The notes: generated by a model from the sequence alone, not told the origin. DNA of 64,000 nucleotides from JAILEN01 sp036723975 (GCA_036723975.1 DAIMGJ010000010.1:1-64000); one strand, 5' to 3'. Positions 26,527 through 36,400 are shown, numbered from the stretch's first letter. Made by a program: numbers and translations.

Positions 26527-28578
26527 ATGAAGATTACATTGAAGGATGGATCTGTAAAAGAATACAGTGAAGCAAAAAGAATTATTGATATTGCATTTGA
26601 TATCAGTGACGGATTGGCACGTGCATGCACAGCTGCAAAATTAAACGGAAACGTAGTTGATCTTCGAACTGAAGTGAGTGAAGATGCGACTCTTGAACTT
26701 TTAACCGCTGCAGATGCTGAAGGCCTTCGCGTGCTTCGCCATACAACTTCTCACGTTCTTGCACAGGCTGTTAAAAATTTATATCCGGAAGCGAAACTTG
26801 CAATCGGACCTGCAATCGACGAAGGATTTTATTATGACTTTGATGTACAGTCATTTTCTCGTGAAGATTTAGATGCGATTGAAGCTGAAATGAAAAAAAT
26901 TATTAAAGCCGGCGCGGAACTAAAGTATTTTGAACTTCCGAGAGCTGAAGCGATTGAGCTTATGGAAAAGAGAAATGAGCCTTACAAGGTTGAGTTGATT
27001 CAGGATCTCCCGGAAGATGCAACAATTTCTTTCTATGAGCAGGGTGATGGATTTGTTGATCTTTGTGCCGGTCCTCATATTATGAAGATTTCAAAGAGTA
27101 CCATTAAAGCATTTAAGCTTATTTCATCCTCCGGTGCATATTGGAGAGGCGATGAACATAAACCAATGTTAACCCGCATTTACGGTACTGCATTTAATAC
27201 AAAAGAAGAATTAAATACATACCTTGAGGAATTGGCGGACAGAAAGAACCGCGATCATAATAAGCTTGGTCGTGATATGGATATCTTTACCACCGTTGAT
27301 GTAATCGGACAGGGACTTCCGCTTTTCATGCCGAAGGGAACCAAGATGATTCAGAAGCTGCAGCGTTGGATTGAGGATTTGGAGGATTATGAGTGGGGCT
27401 ATGTACGTACACGTACACCGCTTATGGCAAAGTCCACTCTTTATAAGATTTCCGACCATTGGTATCACTACAAGGACGGAATGTTTGTTATGAACGATAT
27501 TCCGCTTTCCGATGAAGAAGCGCTTCGTCAGGGTGGAAGAGTTGTAAACGGTATTGAAGATTTATCTTCTTTGGAGCAGGATGAGGATGCAAATTCCTAT
27601 GCACTTCGTCCAATGACTTGCCCGTTCCAGTATTTTGTATATAAGGCACGTCAGAAGAGCTACCGTGATCTCCCGTATCGTATGGGTGAAACATCCACTC
27701 TTTTCAGAAACGAAGATTCCGGAGAAATGCACGGTCTTACCCGTGTGCGTCAGTTTACCATTTCTGAGGGACATCTGGTATGTACTCCGGAACAGATTGA
27801 TGAAGAATTTAAAAACTGCGTTCGTTTGGCAAAGTATTGCTTAACCACTTTAGGATTGGAAAATGATGTAACCTATCGTATGTCAAAATGGGATCCTGAA
27901 AATCCGGATAAGTATTTGGGCTCTGCAGATGATTGGGACCGCGTGGAAAGTGCAATGCGTACCATTTTGGATGAAATCGGTTTGGAGTATACCGAAGAAG
28001 CTGGAGAAGCTGCTTTCTACGGACCAAAGCTTGATATTCAGGCAAAGAACGTATACGGCAAAGAAGATACGATGATTACGATTCAGCTGGATATGTTCTT
28101 GGCTGAGCGCTATGATATGTACTACATCGATAAGGATGGCGAAAAGAAACGTCCTTACATCATTCATAGAACATCTATGGGATGCTATGAGCGTACCCTT
28201 GCCTGGTTGATTGAAAAATATGCCGGCAAGTTCCCAACCTGGCTTTGTGCGGAACAGGTTCGAATCTTACCGATTTCCGAAAAGTATTTCGATTATGCGG
28301 ATGAAGTATTTAAGGAACTTCGTAAGAACGGCGTAGATGTTACCATCGATAAACGTTCTGAGAAAATTGGATTTAAGATTCGTGAAGCACGTATGGATAA
28401 GCTCCCTTACATGCTTGTTGTGGGACAAAACGAAGAAGCGGATAAGACGGTTTCTGTTCGTTCTCGTTTCGAAGGCGATGAAGGCGTGAAACCACTTTCC
28501 GAATTCGTATCTCAGATTTGCGAAGAAATCCGCACAAAAGAGATTCGTAAGGAAAATCCTGAAGCAAACAATCAGTAA
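26527..28578 (+). CDS. thrS: threonyl-tRNA synthetase
   Basis: 683 residues, class II synthetase. An N-terminal TGS domain is followed by the editing domain with HTTSH (about residue 76) and GFVDLCAGPH, then the catalytic core (LRPMTCPFQYFVYK, LFRNEDSGEMHGLTRVRQF, HRTSMGCYERTLAWLIE) and the anticodon-binding domain. GGAGG at 26515-26519 is 1 nt from ATG 26521 but 7 nt from ATG 26527, so the latter is chosen. Many Firmicutes control thrS with a T-box; there is no room for one here. A terminator hairpin lies directly upstream. Confidence 0.96.
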   Translation: MKITLKDGSVKEYSEAKRIIDIAFDISDGLARACTAAKLNGNVVDLRTEVSEDATLELLTAADAEGLRVLRHTTSHVLAQAVKNLYPEAKLAIGPAIDEGFYYDFDVQSFSREDLDAIEAEMKKIIKAGAELKYFELPRAEAIELMEKRNEPYKVELIQDLPEDATISFYEQGDGFVDLCAGPHIMKISKSTIKAFKLISSSGAYWRGDEHKPMLTRIYGTAFNTKEELNTYLEELADRKNRDHNKLGRDMDIFTTVDVIGQGLPLFMPKGTKMIQKLQRWIEDLEDYEWGYVRTRTPLMAKSTLYKISDHWYHYKDGMFVMNDIPLSDEEALRQGGRVVNGIEDLSSLEQDEDANSYALRPMTCPFQYFVYKARQKSYRDLPYRMGETSTLFRNEDSGEMHGLTRVRQFTISEGHLVCTPEQIDEEFKNCVRLAKYCLTTLGLENDVTYRMSKWDPENPDKYLGSADDWDRVESAMRTILDEIGLEYTEEAGEAAFYGPKLDIQAKNVYGKEDTMITIQLDMFLAERYDMYYIDKDGEKKRPYIIHRTSMGCYERTLAWLIEKYAGKFPTWLCAEQVRILPISEKYFDYADEVFKELRKNGVDVTIDKRSEKIGFKIREARMDKLPYMLVVGQNEEADKTVSVRSRFEGDEGVKPLSEFVSQICEEIRTKEIRKENPEANNQ

Positions 28579-28593
28579 TTGGGAAAGTATTCT

Positions 28594-29784
28594 ATGAATA
28601 AACGATTATTATTATCTCTTCTGATTCTTACATTCCTTATTTTTAGTATGGGATGTAAGAAAAAAGAAGAAGTAATTGAAGAACCTGAAAACATAATAAC
28701 GGAAATAAATTATGATGATTTATCCGTAAAACAGTTGGAAGTGCTTGCATTGGAAAATGACGGAGAGGCTGCATACCGACTGGGTCTGATTTATGATTAC
28801 GGCTTAAATGATGTTCCACAGAATTTTGCCGATAGCTTTAAATGGTATCAGATTTCATCGGATGCTTCCTTCGGAAAAGGAAGTCTGTATTTGGGATATT
28901 CTTATTTAAACGGAACAGGAACGGATAAGGATATTTCTAAGGCAGAAGAGTTGTTTTCAAAAGCATTGGATGAAGGCTGTAAAGAAGGCTATGTTGGTCT
29001 TGCAAGATGTATTCTTGATTCGGAGGATGAGTCTCGTTATCCGGAAGCCAAAGATTATGTGGAAAAAGCATACAATGCCAATCTTTTGGATGGCTACTAT
29101 TATATGGGATATTTTTTTGAAAAAGGAATTGGAATGCAAACCGATTCTTTTGAGGAAACTGAGAATATGGAAGACTCTGAAGAACTTGAATCTTCTAAAG
29201 CAGCCATTGAAGTTGAGCCGGATTATGAAAAGGCAGTGGAATGTTATGAAAAAGTACTGGAAAGCGCAACGGATGACATTAATGACCAATTTGCCATAAA
29301 CTCTGCAAATACAAGACTTGGCTACTTATATGTAAATGGTTTGGTTGGAGAAGAGGCAGATACAAAAACTGCGCTTACTTATTTGAATAATGCTGCGGAC
29401 AATGGCTTTTTGGAAGCAAAGTATTATTTGGGAATTATGTATTTAACAGGAGTTGGCGTTGATAGGGACGCTGAAAAAGCCCTTTCGTATTTTGAAGATG
29501 CAGCTGAAAAGGATTATGCTCCGGCATTAAGTCAAATCGCATACATTTACTTTAACGGTAAAGGTGTTGATGCTGACTATGTTCAGGCGGTGTACTATGA
29601 GAAACTTGCTGCGGCTCAAGGATATACCCCTTCACAGATTAATCTCGGTTACTTATATGAAAACGGGTTTGGAGTAGAAAAGAATCTGGAAACTGCACTT
29701 GCGTACTACAAACTTGCTTTTGATTCCGGTTATGAAGGCGCCGAAGAGGCGATTACCAGAGTAGAAAGCCAGTTATCTAAATAA
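28594..29784 (+). CDS. lipoprotein with Sel1-like repeats
   Basis: 396 residues. The N terminus is a lipoprotein signal: a hydrophobic stretch then SMGC, with the lipidated Cys21. Residues about 45-390 hold roughly eight Sel1-like repeats of about 36 residues (for example YLNGTGTDKD, YLTGVGVDRD, YLYENGFGVEKN), interrupted by an acidic insert around 195-215. Sel1 repeats are helical pairs that bind proteins. ATG 28594 lies 15 nt after the thrS stop, preceded by GGGAAAG. The next gene, another lipoprotein, starts 13 nt downstream. The partner is unknown. Confidence 0.85.
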   Translation: MNKRLLLSLLILTFLIFSMGCKKKEEVIEEPENIITEINYDDLSVKQLEVLALENDGEAAYRLGLIYDYGLNDVPQNFADSFKWYQISSDASFGKGSLYLGYSYLNGTGTDKDISKAEELFSKALDEGCKEGYVGLARCILDSEDESRYPEAKDYVEKAYNANLLDGYYYMGYFFEKGIGMQTDSFEETENMEDSEELESSKAAIEVEPDYEKAVECYEKVLESATDDINDQFAINSANTRLGYLYVNGLVGEEADTKTALTYLNNAADNGFLEAKYYLGIMYLTGVGVDRDAEKALSYFEDAAEKDYAPALSQIAYIYFNGKGVDADYVQAVYYEKLAAAQGYTPSQINLGYLYENGFGVEKNLETALAYYKLAFDSGYEGAEEAITRVESQLSK

Positions 29785-29797
29785 TTTGATTAGTGAT

Positions 29798-31165
29798 ATG
29801 AAAAAAAAGACAGTTATTTTGTCGGTAATTCTTCTGGCCCTATTATTTACTGCATGCCATTCAACACAAAAGCCAAAAGAGAATACCGGTACGATTTCGG
29901 TGGAAAGCCGAAATGTAGAACAATTAAGCGAAGCGGTTGATATAATTCTAAACAATTGCACCGCTGATTTTGTCGGGAATAATCCGGTTACGGAAGACTT
30001 TTTCTTCTGGATCGCCCAAAATTATGGAGACAATACGATTTTTGATATTGTGAAAGACGGAAATGTTTCCGACAGTGAACTATGGTTTCGTAAAACAAAC
30101 AAAAGCATTCACGTGTTGTGGTATGAATATTGCAAGGCCTTGGGCTTAGATTCTTACGAATATTCTCACATCCATGAGATTCAAACCGATCAATCCTATA
30201 TTTCCTTTGATTTTTCCGGAGATGTGAACCTTTGCGAAGGAGCAGCCACAACCATTCATATGGATGAACAGTCCGGAGGAATTACGGATTGTTTTTCCGA
30301 TGAGTTGGTTTCTGAAATGCAGAATGTGGATGTACTTGTATTAAACAATGAGTTTTGCTACAGCGATCGTGGGACTCCGATTCCCGGAAAAGCGTTTACT
30401 TTTCGGGCTTTGCCCCAAAGGGTATCTGCCTTAAAGGACCTTGGATGTGATTTAGTTACATTGGCGAACAATCATGTATGGGATTATGGATTAGACGGCC
30501 TGACAGATACATTTTTGACGCTGGATGAGGCGTCGATTCCCTATGTAGGCGCAGGGAACAACTTGGGTGAAGCCTGCCGGGCTCAGTATTATATTGCCAA
30601 CGGACGTAAGATTGCTATTGTAGATGCAACGCAAATAGAACGTTCTTACACCTATACAAAGCAAGCCACAAAGGATGCTCCCGGCGTTTTAAAAACATTG
30701 GAGCCTAATCTTTATTGCAAAGTGATTTCCGATACAAAAAGGCAAGCGGATTTTGTAATTGCATGCGTTCATTGGGGAACGGAAGGCAATCAGCATTATG
30801 GACAAGATCAAATACTTTTGGCCAATGCTTATGCGGAAGCCGGTGCGGATGTGATTATCGGAGGCCATACTCATTGCTTGCAGGGAATGGAATTCATTGG
30901 AGATGTTCCGGTTTTTTACAGTCTTGGTAATTACTGGTTTGCCACTTCTTCCAACATGCCGTCAAATTATGACACCGGATTGGCGCGTATCGAGATTTAT
31001 CGAAACTTAAGTGTCACCTATAAATTCATACCTTGTGTGTTTTCCGGTGGCGAAACAGTTTTGGCATCGGAGGAAAATACCGGACGAATTATTGCGGAAC
31101 TAAATAATCTATCACAAACAGTTACTCTTTCGAATGAAGGAATATTAAAGAAAAAAGGAGAATAA
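29798..31165 (+). CDS. CapA-family metallophosphoesterase lipoprotein
   Basis: 455 residues. A lipoprotein signal ends at about Cys20 (LLFTAC). The body matches the CapA/PgsA family linked to poly-gamma-glutamate capsule: NNE (183-185), LANNHVWDYG (about 221-230), CVHWG (about 325) and GGHTH (about 355-359) are the metal-binding motifs of the calcineurin-like fold. No pgsB or pgsC is near, so a capsule role is not shown. The ATG is next to an A-rich stretch with a weak GTGAT site. The end overlaps the gpmI start region. Confidence 0.85.
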   Translation: MKKKTVILSVILLALLFTACHSTQKPKENTGTISVESRNVEQLSEAVDIILNNCTADFVGNNPVTEDFFFWIAQNYGDNTIFDIVKDGNVSDSELWFRKTNKSIHVLWYEYCKALGLDSYEYSHIHEIQTDQSYISFDFSGDVNLCEGAATTIHMDEQSGGITDCFSDELVSEMQNVDVLVLNNEFCYSDRGTPIPGKAFTFRALPQRVSALKDLGCDLVTLANNHVWDYGLDGLTDTFLTLDEASIPYVGAGNNLGEACRAQYYIANGRKIAIVDATQIERSYTYTKQATKDAPGVLKTLEPNLYCKVISDTKRQADFVIACVHWGTEGNQHYGQDQILLANAYAEAGADVIIGGHTHCLQGMEFIGDVPVFYSLGNYWFATSSNMPSNYDTGLARIEIYRNLSVTYKFIPCVFSGGETVLASEENTGRIIAELNNLSQTVTLSNEGILKKKGE

Positions 31166-31167
31166 TG

Positions 31168-32706
31168 ATGAGCAAAAAACCAACAGTACTTATGATTTTA
31201 GATGGATTTGGTATTAATGAGAATCCAAAAGGAAATGCCGTTGCAATGGCAAATACACCTGTGATCGACGGATTAAAAAGAGATTATCCATGGGTAAAGG
31301 GGTATGCTTCCGGACTTTCCGTAGGTCTTCCGGACGGTCAGATGGGAAACTCTGAAGTAGGCCATATGAATATGGGTGCCGGACGAATCGTTTATCAGGA
31401 ACTTACCCGTATCAGTAAAGAAATTGAAGACGGCGATTTCTTCAATAACGAATCATTAAAGCTTGCTTTTGCAAATGCAAAGAAGAATCATTCAGCTGTT
31501 CATCTTTTCGGACTTTTGTCTGACGGTGGTGTGCATTCACATATTACGCATGTGTACGGACTTCTTGAAATGGCAAAACGTGAGGGAGTAGACAATGTTT
31601 ACGTACATGCTTTCTTAGACGGAAGAGATACGCCTCCAACCAGTGGTATTACATTTGTAGCTGCATTGGAAGACAAGATGAAAGAACTTGGCGTAGGAAA
31701 GATTGCTTCCTTATCCGGTCGTTTCTACGCAATGGATCGAGATAATCGCTGGGACCGTGTGGAAAAAGCCTACCGAAATCTTACGGAAGGAAACGGAGTA
31801 CAGGCAACTTCCGCAAAAGAAGCAATGCAGGCCTCCTACGATAATGATGTAACCGACGAATTCGTCTTACCGACAACCATTTTGGAAAATGGTGCTCCGG
31901 TTGCAGTGATAAAAGACGGAGATTCCATTATTAACTTTAACTTCCGCCCGGACCGTGCGAGAGAGATTACAAGAACTTTCTGTATGGATGATTTTGACGG
32001 ATTCAATCGTGGCGCAAGAAAAAATGTTACTTATGTATGCTTTACCGAATATGACGTAACAATCCCGAATAAGGAAATTGCCTTTAAGAAGGTAGAATTG
32101 AAAAATACTTTTGGCGAATTCCTGGCTGCAAACAAAAAGACCCAGGCACGTATTGCCGAGACCGAAAAATATGCGCATGTAACTTTCTTCTTCAACGGTG
32201 GTGTGGAAGCTCCGAACGAAGGAGAGGATCGTATCCTTGTAAATTCTCCGAAGGTTGCAACCTATGACCTTCAGCCGGAGATGAGCGCTCCTGAAGTTTG
32301 TGATAAGCTTTGCGAAGCAATTGAATCCGGAAAGTATGATGTAGTTATCTGTAACTTTGCTAATCCGGATATGGTTGGCCATACCGGTGTGATTGAAGCA
32401 GCAGTCAAGGCAGTTGAAACCGTTGATGGATGCGTTGGCCGTGCGGTTGAATCCGTAAAGAAGATGGATGGTGTACTTTTCATCTGTGCCGATCACGGTA
32501 ACTGCGATATGATGATTGATTATGAAACAGGAGAACCGTTTACCGCTCATACAACCAATCCGGTACCGTTTATCCTTGTAAATGCAGATCCGTCTTACAA
32601 GTTGGCAGAAGGCGGACGCTTGTGTGATATTATTCCTACCTTAATCGAACTGATGGGAATGGAGCAGCCGGCTGAAATGACAGGAAAGTCACTGCTCGTA
32701 AAATAG
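31168..32706 (+). CDS. gpmI: 2,3-bisphosphoglycerate-independent phosphoglycerate mutase
   Basis: 512 residues. It interconverts 3- and 2-phosphoglycerate with two manganese ions. The phosphoserine is Ser62 in MGNSEVGHM, and DGRDTPP, FNFRPDRARE, NFANPDMVGHTG and CADHGNCDMM hold the metal and substrate ligands. ATGATG offers two starts; GGAG at 31157-31160 is 4 nt from 31165 and 7 nt from 31168, so 31168 is preferred. It directly follows the CapA-like gene (TAATGATG). Confidence 0.96.
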   Translation: MSKKPTVLMILDGFGINENPKGNAVAMANTPVIDGLKRDYPWVKGYASGLSVGLPDGQMGNSEVGHMNMGAGRIVYQELTRISKEIEDGDFFNNESLKLAFANAKKNHSAVHLFGLLSDGGVHSHITHVYGLLEMAKREGVDNVYVHAFLDGRDTPPTSGITFVAALEDKMKELGVGKIASLSGRFYAMDRDNRWDRVEKAYRNLTEGNGVQATSAKEAMQASYDNDVTDEFVLPTTILENGAPVAVIKDGDSIINFNFRPDRAREITRTFCMDDFDGFNRGARKNVTYVCFTEYDVTIPNKEIAFKKVELKNTFGEFLAANKKTQARIAETEKYAHVTFFFNGGVEAPNEGEDRILVNSPKVATYDLQPEMSAPEVCDKLCEAIESGKYDVVICNFANPDMVGHTGVIEAAVKAVETVDGCVGRAVESVKKMDGVLFICADHGNCDMMIDYETGEPFTAHTTNPVPFILVNADPSYKLAEGGRLCDIIPTLIELMGMEQPAEMTGKSLLVK

Positions 32707-32745
32707 CAGTTTGACATAAATAATAAGGCAAAAGGAGTAAGAGTA

Positions 32746-33621
32746 ATGACTGATTTGAAACCAATGAAAGAAGGAAAAGTAAGGGAGGTTTACGACAACG
32801 GCGATAGCATAATTATGGTTGCTACCGATCGTATTTCTGCTTTCGATGTGATTCTAAAGAACAAGATTGTAGGTAAGGGTGCAATCCTTACACAGATGTC
32901 TAAGTTCTGGTTTGATTTTACAAAGGATATCATTCCGAATCACATGATTTCCATCGATGTGAATGACATGCCTGAGTTTTTCCGCAAGGAAGAATACACC
33001 GGCAACTCCATGAAGTGTAAGAAGCTTGAAATGCTTCCGATTGAATGCATTGTTCGTGGCTATATTACCGGAACCGGTTGGGCAAGCTACAAGGAAAACG
33101 GTACAGTTTGCGGAATTCAGTTACCGGACGGACTTGTGGAATCAGATCAGCTCCCGGAGCCTATTTATACACCAACTACAAAAGCGGATTTAGGAGATCA
33201 TGACGAACACGTGACCTTTGAAGAAACCGTGGATATTTTGGAAAAGAAATTCCCGGGACGTGGAGAAGAGCTGGCAAAAGCGCTTCGCGACAACACCATT
33301 GCCATTTATAAAAAATGTGCTGCTTACGCTAGAGAACGTGGCATTATCATTGCGGATACAAAGTTTGAATTTGGTTTGGATGAAAATGGAACTCTTGTGT
33401 TGGGTGATGAAGTATTGACACCGGATTCTTCCCGCTTTTGGCCGGTGGAAGGATATGAACCGGGCAAGTCTCAGCCATCCTTTGATAAACAATTTGTTCG
33501 CGATTGGTTAAAGGCAAATCCGGACAGCGATTATTTACTTCCGGATGATGTGATTGAAAAGACCATCGAAAAATACAAAGAAGCATTCGAACTTCTTACC
33601 GGATCAAAATTTGAAGGATAA
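32746..33621 (+). CDS. purC: phosphoribosylaminoimidazole-succinocarboxamide synthase
   Basis: 291 residues. It joins CAIR and aspartate with ATP to make SAICAR, step eight of purine synthesis. KEGKVREVYD (residues about 8-17), ATDRISAFDV, VRGYITGTGW and DTKFEFG are conserved. AAAAGGAG lies at a good distance from ATG 32746. purB, whose product acts next, begins 26 nt downstream; the two form an operon possibly read from upstream. Confidence 0.97.
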   Translation: MTDLKPMKEGKVREVYDNGDSIIMVATDRISAFDVILKNKIVGKGAILTQMSKFWFDFTKDIIPNHMISIDVNDMPEFFRKEEYTGNSMKCKKLEMLPIECIVRGYITGTGWASYKENGTVCGIQLPDGLVESDQLPEPIYTPTTKADLGDHDEHVTFEETVDILEKKFPGRGEELAKALRDNTIAIYKKCAAYARERGIIIADTKFEFGLDENGTLVLGDEVLTPDSSRFWPVEGYEPGKSQPSFDKQFVRDWLKANPDSDYLLPDDVIEKTIEKYKEAFELLTGSKFEG

Positions 33622-33647
33622 ATTGTTTTAAAAGGAGATTTTATTAA

Positions 33648-35099
33648 ATGAGCACAGATCGATATACAAGCCCATTGTCAGAACGTTATGCCAGCAAAGA
33701 GATGCAATATATTTTCTCTCAGGACATGAAGTTTAAGACCTGGAGAAAACTTTGGATTGCCCTTGCCGAAACCGAAATGGAACTTGGTCTATCCGAGAAC
33801 GGAAAGCCGGTCATTACTCAGGAAATGATTGATGAGTTAAAGGCACATCAGGATGATATTAATTATGATGTGGCAAGAGCCAGAGAAAAAGAAGTACGCC
33901 ACGATGTTATGAGCCATGTGTATGCTTACGGACAACAGTGTCCGAAAGCTGCCGGTATCATTCACTTGGGAGCTACTTCCTGCTACGTTGGTGACAATAC
34001 GGATGTAATTATTATGCGTGAAGCGCTTATTCTCATCCGTAAGAAATTATTGAATGTTATTTCCAAACTCGCTGACTTTGCAGATACATATAAGGATATG
34101 CCGACTTTGGCATTTACTCATTTTCAGCCGGCACAGCCAACCACCGTTGGAAAACGTGCCACACTTTGGATTAATGAGTTTATGATGGACCTTTCGGATG
34201 TGGAATATGTTTTATCTACCATGAAGCTTTTAGGCTCAAAAGGTACCACAGGAACACAGGCAAGCTTTAAGGAACTTTTTAACGGTGATGATGAAATCAT
34301 TGATCGTATTGACCCTATGATTGCAAAGAAGATGGGATTTGAAGAGTGTTATCCGGTGTCCGGTCAGACTTATTCAAGAAAACTGGATACCAGAGTTTTG
34401 AATGTTCTTGCAGGAATTGCAGCTTCTGCACACAAGATGTCAAACGACATTCGTTTGTTACAGCATTTAAAAGAAGTGGAAGAGCCTTTTGAAAAGAATC
34501 AGATCGGCTCCTCTGCAATGGCATATAAGAGAAATCCGATGAGAAGTGAGCGAATTGCTTCTTTGGCAGATTATATTATCTGTGATGCACTTAATCCTGC
34601 CATTATTTCATCTACACAGTGGTTTGAAAGAACCTTAGATGATTCCGCAAACAAACGTCTTTCTGTTCCGGAAGGATTTTTAGCTTGTGACGGAATGCTT
34701 GATTTATGTTTGAATGTTGCTGATGGACTTGTGGTTTATCCGAAGGTAATTGAAAAGCATATTATGGCGGAATTGCCGTTTATGGCAACCGAAAATATTA
34801 TTATGGACGGTGTGAAAAATGGTGGTAACCGTCAGGAATACCATGAACAGATTCGTGTTCGTTCCATGGAAGCTGGAAAGACCGTAAAAGAAGAGGGCAA
34901 GGAAAATGACCTTTTGGAGCGAATCGCCGCAGATGAATTCTTCGGACTTGATTTGGACGACTTGAAAGCCTATATGAATCCATCTTTGTATGTGGGACGT
35001 TCACCGAGACAGGTGGAAGTTTATTTACGAGACGTTGTTCGCCCGGTCCTTGATGCGAATAAAGAATTATTGGGTGCAACAGCAGAAATTAACGTATAA
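33648..35099 (+). CDS. purB: adenylosuccinate lyase
   Basis: 483 residues of the fumarase/aspartase superfamily. It cleaves SAICAR and adenylosuccinate. The signature loop GSSAMAYKRNPMRSE is around residue 285-300; the general acid/base region HLGATSCYVGDN is near 105. It follows purC and ends at a long inverted-repeat element that separates it from the convergent gene at 35266. Confidence 0.96.
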   Translation: MSTDRYTSPLSERYASKEMQYIFSQDMKFKTWRKLWIALAETEMELGLSENGKPVITQEMIDELKAHQDDINYDVARAREKEVRHDVMSHVYAYGQQCPKAAGIIHLGATSCYVGDNTDVIIMREALILIRKKLLNVISKLADFADTYKDMPTLAFTHFQPAQPTTVGKRATLWINEFMMDLSDVEYVLSTMKLLGSKGTTGTQASFKELFNGDDEIIDRIDPMIAKKMGFEECYPVSGQTYSRKLDTRVLNVLAGIAASAHKMSNDIRLLQHLKEVEEPFEKNQIGSSAMAYKRNPMRSERIASLADYIICDALNPAIISSTQWFERTLDDSANKRLSVPEGFLACDGMLDLCLNVADGLVVYPKVIEKHIMAELPFMATENIIMDGVKNGGNRQEYHEQIRVRSMEAGKTVKEEGKENDLLERIAADEFFGLDLDDLKAYMNPSLYVGRSPRQVEVYLRDVVRPVLDANKELLGATAEINV

Positions 35100-35112
35100 T
35101 ATATAGAATTAA

Positions 35113-35251
35113 TAAAAAAATCTCAAATGTTATTTACCGGGGCACGCTTTCGCTTCGAGTTTTGACGTAACGGACACTAAACTCACTATCGTTTCGTTAA
35201 GTGCCGACGTCAAAAACGAGCCCCTACGTAAAAAACATTTGAGATTTTTAT
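35113..35251. repeat. 139 bp inverted-repeat element between convergent genes
   Basis: Outer arms AAAAATCTCAAATGTT (ending about 35131) and AACATTTGAGATTTTT (35234-35249) are perfect complements. Inside them lie GGGGCACG/CGAGCCCC, GTTTTGACGT/ACGTCAAAAAC and an inner CACT/AGTG pair, so nearly the whole element can fold into one long hairpin with bulges. The A and T runs at the ends make it a plausible bidirectional terminator for purB and the CobD-like gene. The length and layered arms are also those of a small intergenic palindromic element or MITE; no second copy is in this window. Confidence 0.75.
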
Positions 35252-35265
35252 TGCCTAAATTTTTA

Positions 35266-36354
35266 TTATGATAATAATACATCTATTAGTGCTTCATTTT
35301 CTTCGTGGTTCATGAAACAGAAGCGAATGAACTTTTCATTTAAGAATGGGAATGTGGAGCAATCCCGAATCATCATTTTCTGACGAATGCAACGGTCAAA
35401 TAGCTTGCCGGAATCCACATCCTCGGAAAGAATCTTAACCAGCATAAAGTTTGCGGTGGGTGCAAAGGGTTGATAGAGTTTTGATTCTAACAGGCGATTA
35501 TAACAGTAGTCACGTTCCTTATCAATGAGCTCTTTGGTATCTTTGATATAGTCCTCGTCGGAAAACATGATCCGTCCGGCAATTTCTGCCAAAGAATTAA
35601 TCATCCAGGGATTCTTGTATTGGTTGATTTGCTTTAATAAATCTTCGTTGCCGGTAATGGCATACCCCAGGCGAAGTCCGGGTGCAGCAAAGAACTTGGA
35701 TGTTCCGCGCAGAATGATTAGGTTATTGTAGTATTCCGTTAATGGAACAGAAGTTATCTTTTCATAATAATCTGAAAATTCCACATAGGTTTCGTCTACC
35801 ATGACATAGATATCATGTTGTTTGCAAACATCCAGAATCTGACGCATGTCGGATTGCTGAATGCTGGTAGATGTGGGATTGTTGGGGTTGCAGAGGATGA
35901 GTAAGTCAATGTCATCCTTTAATGAAGCAGTAAACTCTTCAATATCCAACGCAAAATCATTGTGGGAGTGTAGTGGGAAATAGGTACTTTTCCCTCCTCC
36001 CAAGGTGATTTCTCTTTCGTATTCCGAATAAGTCGGTCCCAGAATCAAGGCCTTTTTGGGATGGGTAATCTGAATAAATAAAGAAATAAGTTCTGTCGAG
36101 CCGTTTCCAACAATGATATTATCTTTTTCGGTGTGTACGTAAGAGGCGATGCTTTCTCTTAAAAGTGTATATTCGCGATCCGGATAATTGGAAATGGCAT
36201 CAATATGAGAGGACAAGGTCTCTCTTAGTTTCGGTGATATTCCAAGCGGATTTACGTTTGCGGAAAATGAGATGATTTCTTCTTTTCTGATTCCGTAAAT
36301 GGCTTCAATTTTTTCAAGATCACTTCCGTGAAAATGGTCTTTGTGTTTAATCAT
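35266..36354 (-). CDS. CobD/HisC-like PLP-dependent enzyme
   Basis: 362 residues, fold-type I PLP enzyme. The N terminus HGSDLEKIEAIYG followed by FSANVNPLGIS resembles threonine-phosphate decarboxylase (CobD). The core has GNGSTELI (about 82-89), CNPNNPTS (about 153-160), VDETYVEF and the PLP-lysine motif GTSKFFAAPGLRLGY (about residue 215-229). CobD and histidinol-phosphate aminotransferase (HisC) are close relatives. No cobalamin gene is in the window and no hisC is in the visible part of the his operon, so a HisC role cannot be ruled out. ATG 36354 follows AGAGGGAAG. Confidence 0.75.
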   Translation of the reverse strand: MIKHKDHFHGSDLEKIEAIYGIRKEEIISFSANVNPLGISPKLRETLSSHIDAISNYPDREYTLLRESIASYVHTEKDNIIVGNGSTELISLFIQITHPKKALILGPTYSEYEREITLGGGKSTYFPLHSHNDFALDIEEFTASLKDDIDLLILCNPNNPTSTSIQQSDMRQILDVCKQHDIYVMVDETYVEFSDYYEKITSVPLTEYYNNLIILRGTSKFFAAPGLRLGYAITGNEDLLKQINQYKNPWMINSLAEIAGRIMFSDEDYIKDTKELIDKERDYCYNRLLESKLYQPFAPTANFMLVKILSEDVDSGKLFDRCIRQKMMIRDCSTFPFLNEKFIRFCFMNHEENEALIDVLLS

Positions 36355-36371
36355 TTTCTTCCCTCTTCAAA

Positions 36372-36400
36372 TTGAATTACTAGGCTAAATAGTTTATAAT
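36372..36400 (+). promoter_or_regulatory. promoter of the DUF5717 cassette
   Basis: TTGAAT (36372-36377), 17 nt spacer, TATAAT (36395-36400). The leader to the TTG start is about 87 nt. It overlaps the start zone of the minus-strand promoter at 36403-36430. Confidence 0.7.

Noticed and set aside
31867..32550. 227-codon minus-strand open frame inside gpmI
   Set aside because: Its length is notable, but it lies wholly within conserved gpmI, has no ribosome site and shows no recognisable domain.
35113..35251. CRISPR repeat or IS end
   Set aside because: There is one copy only, no spacers, no transposase and no target-site duplication could be recognised.
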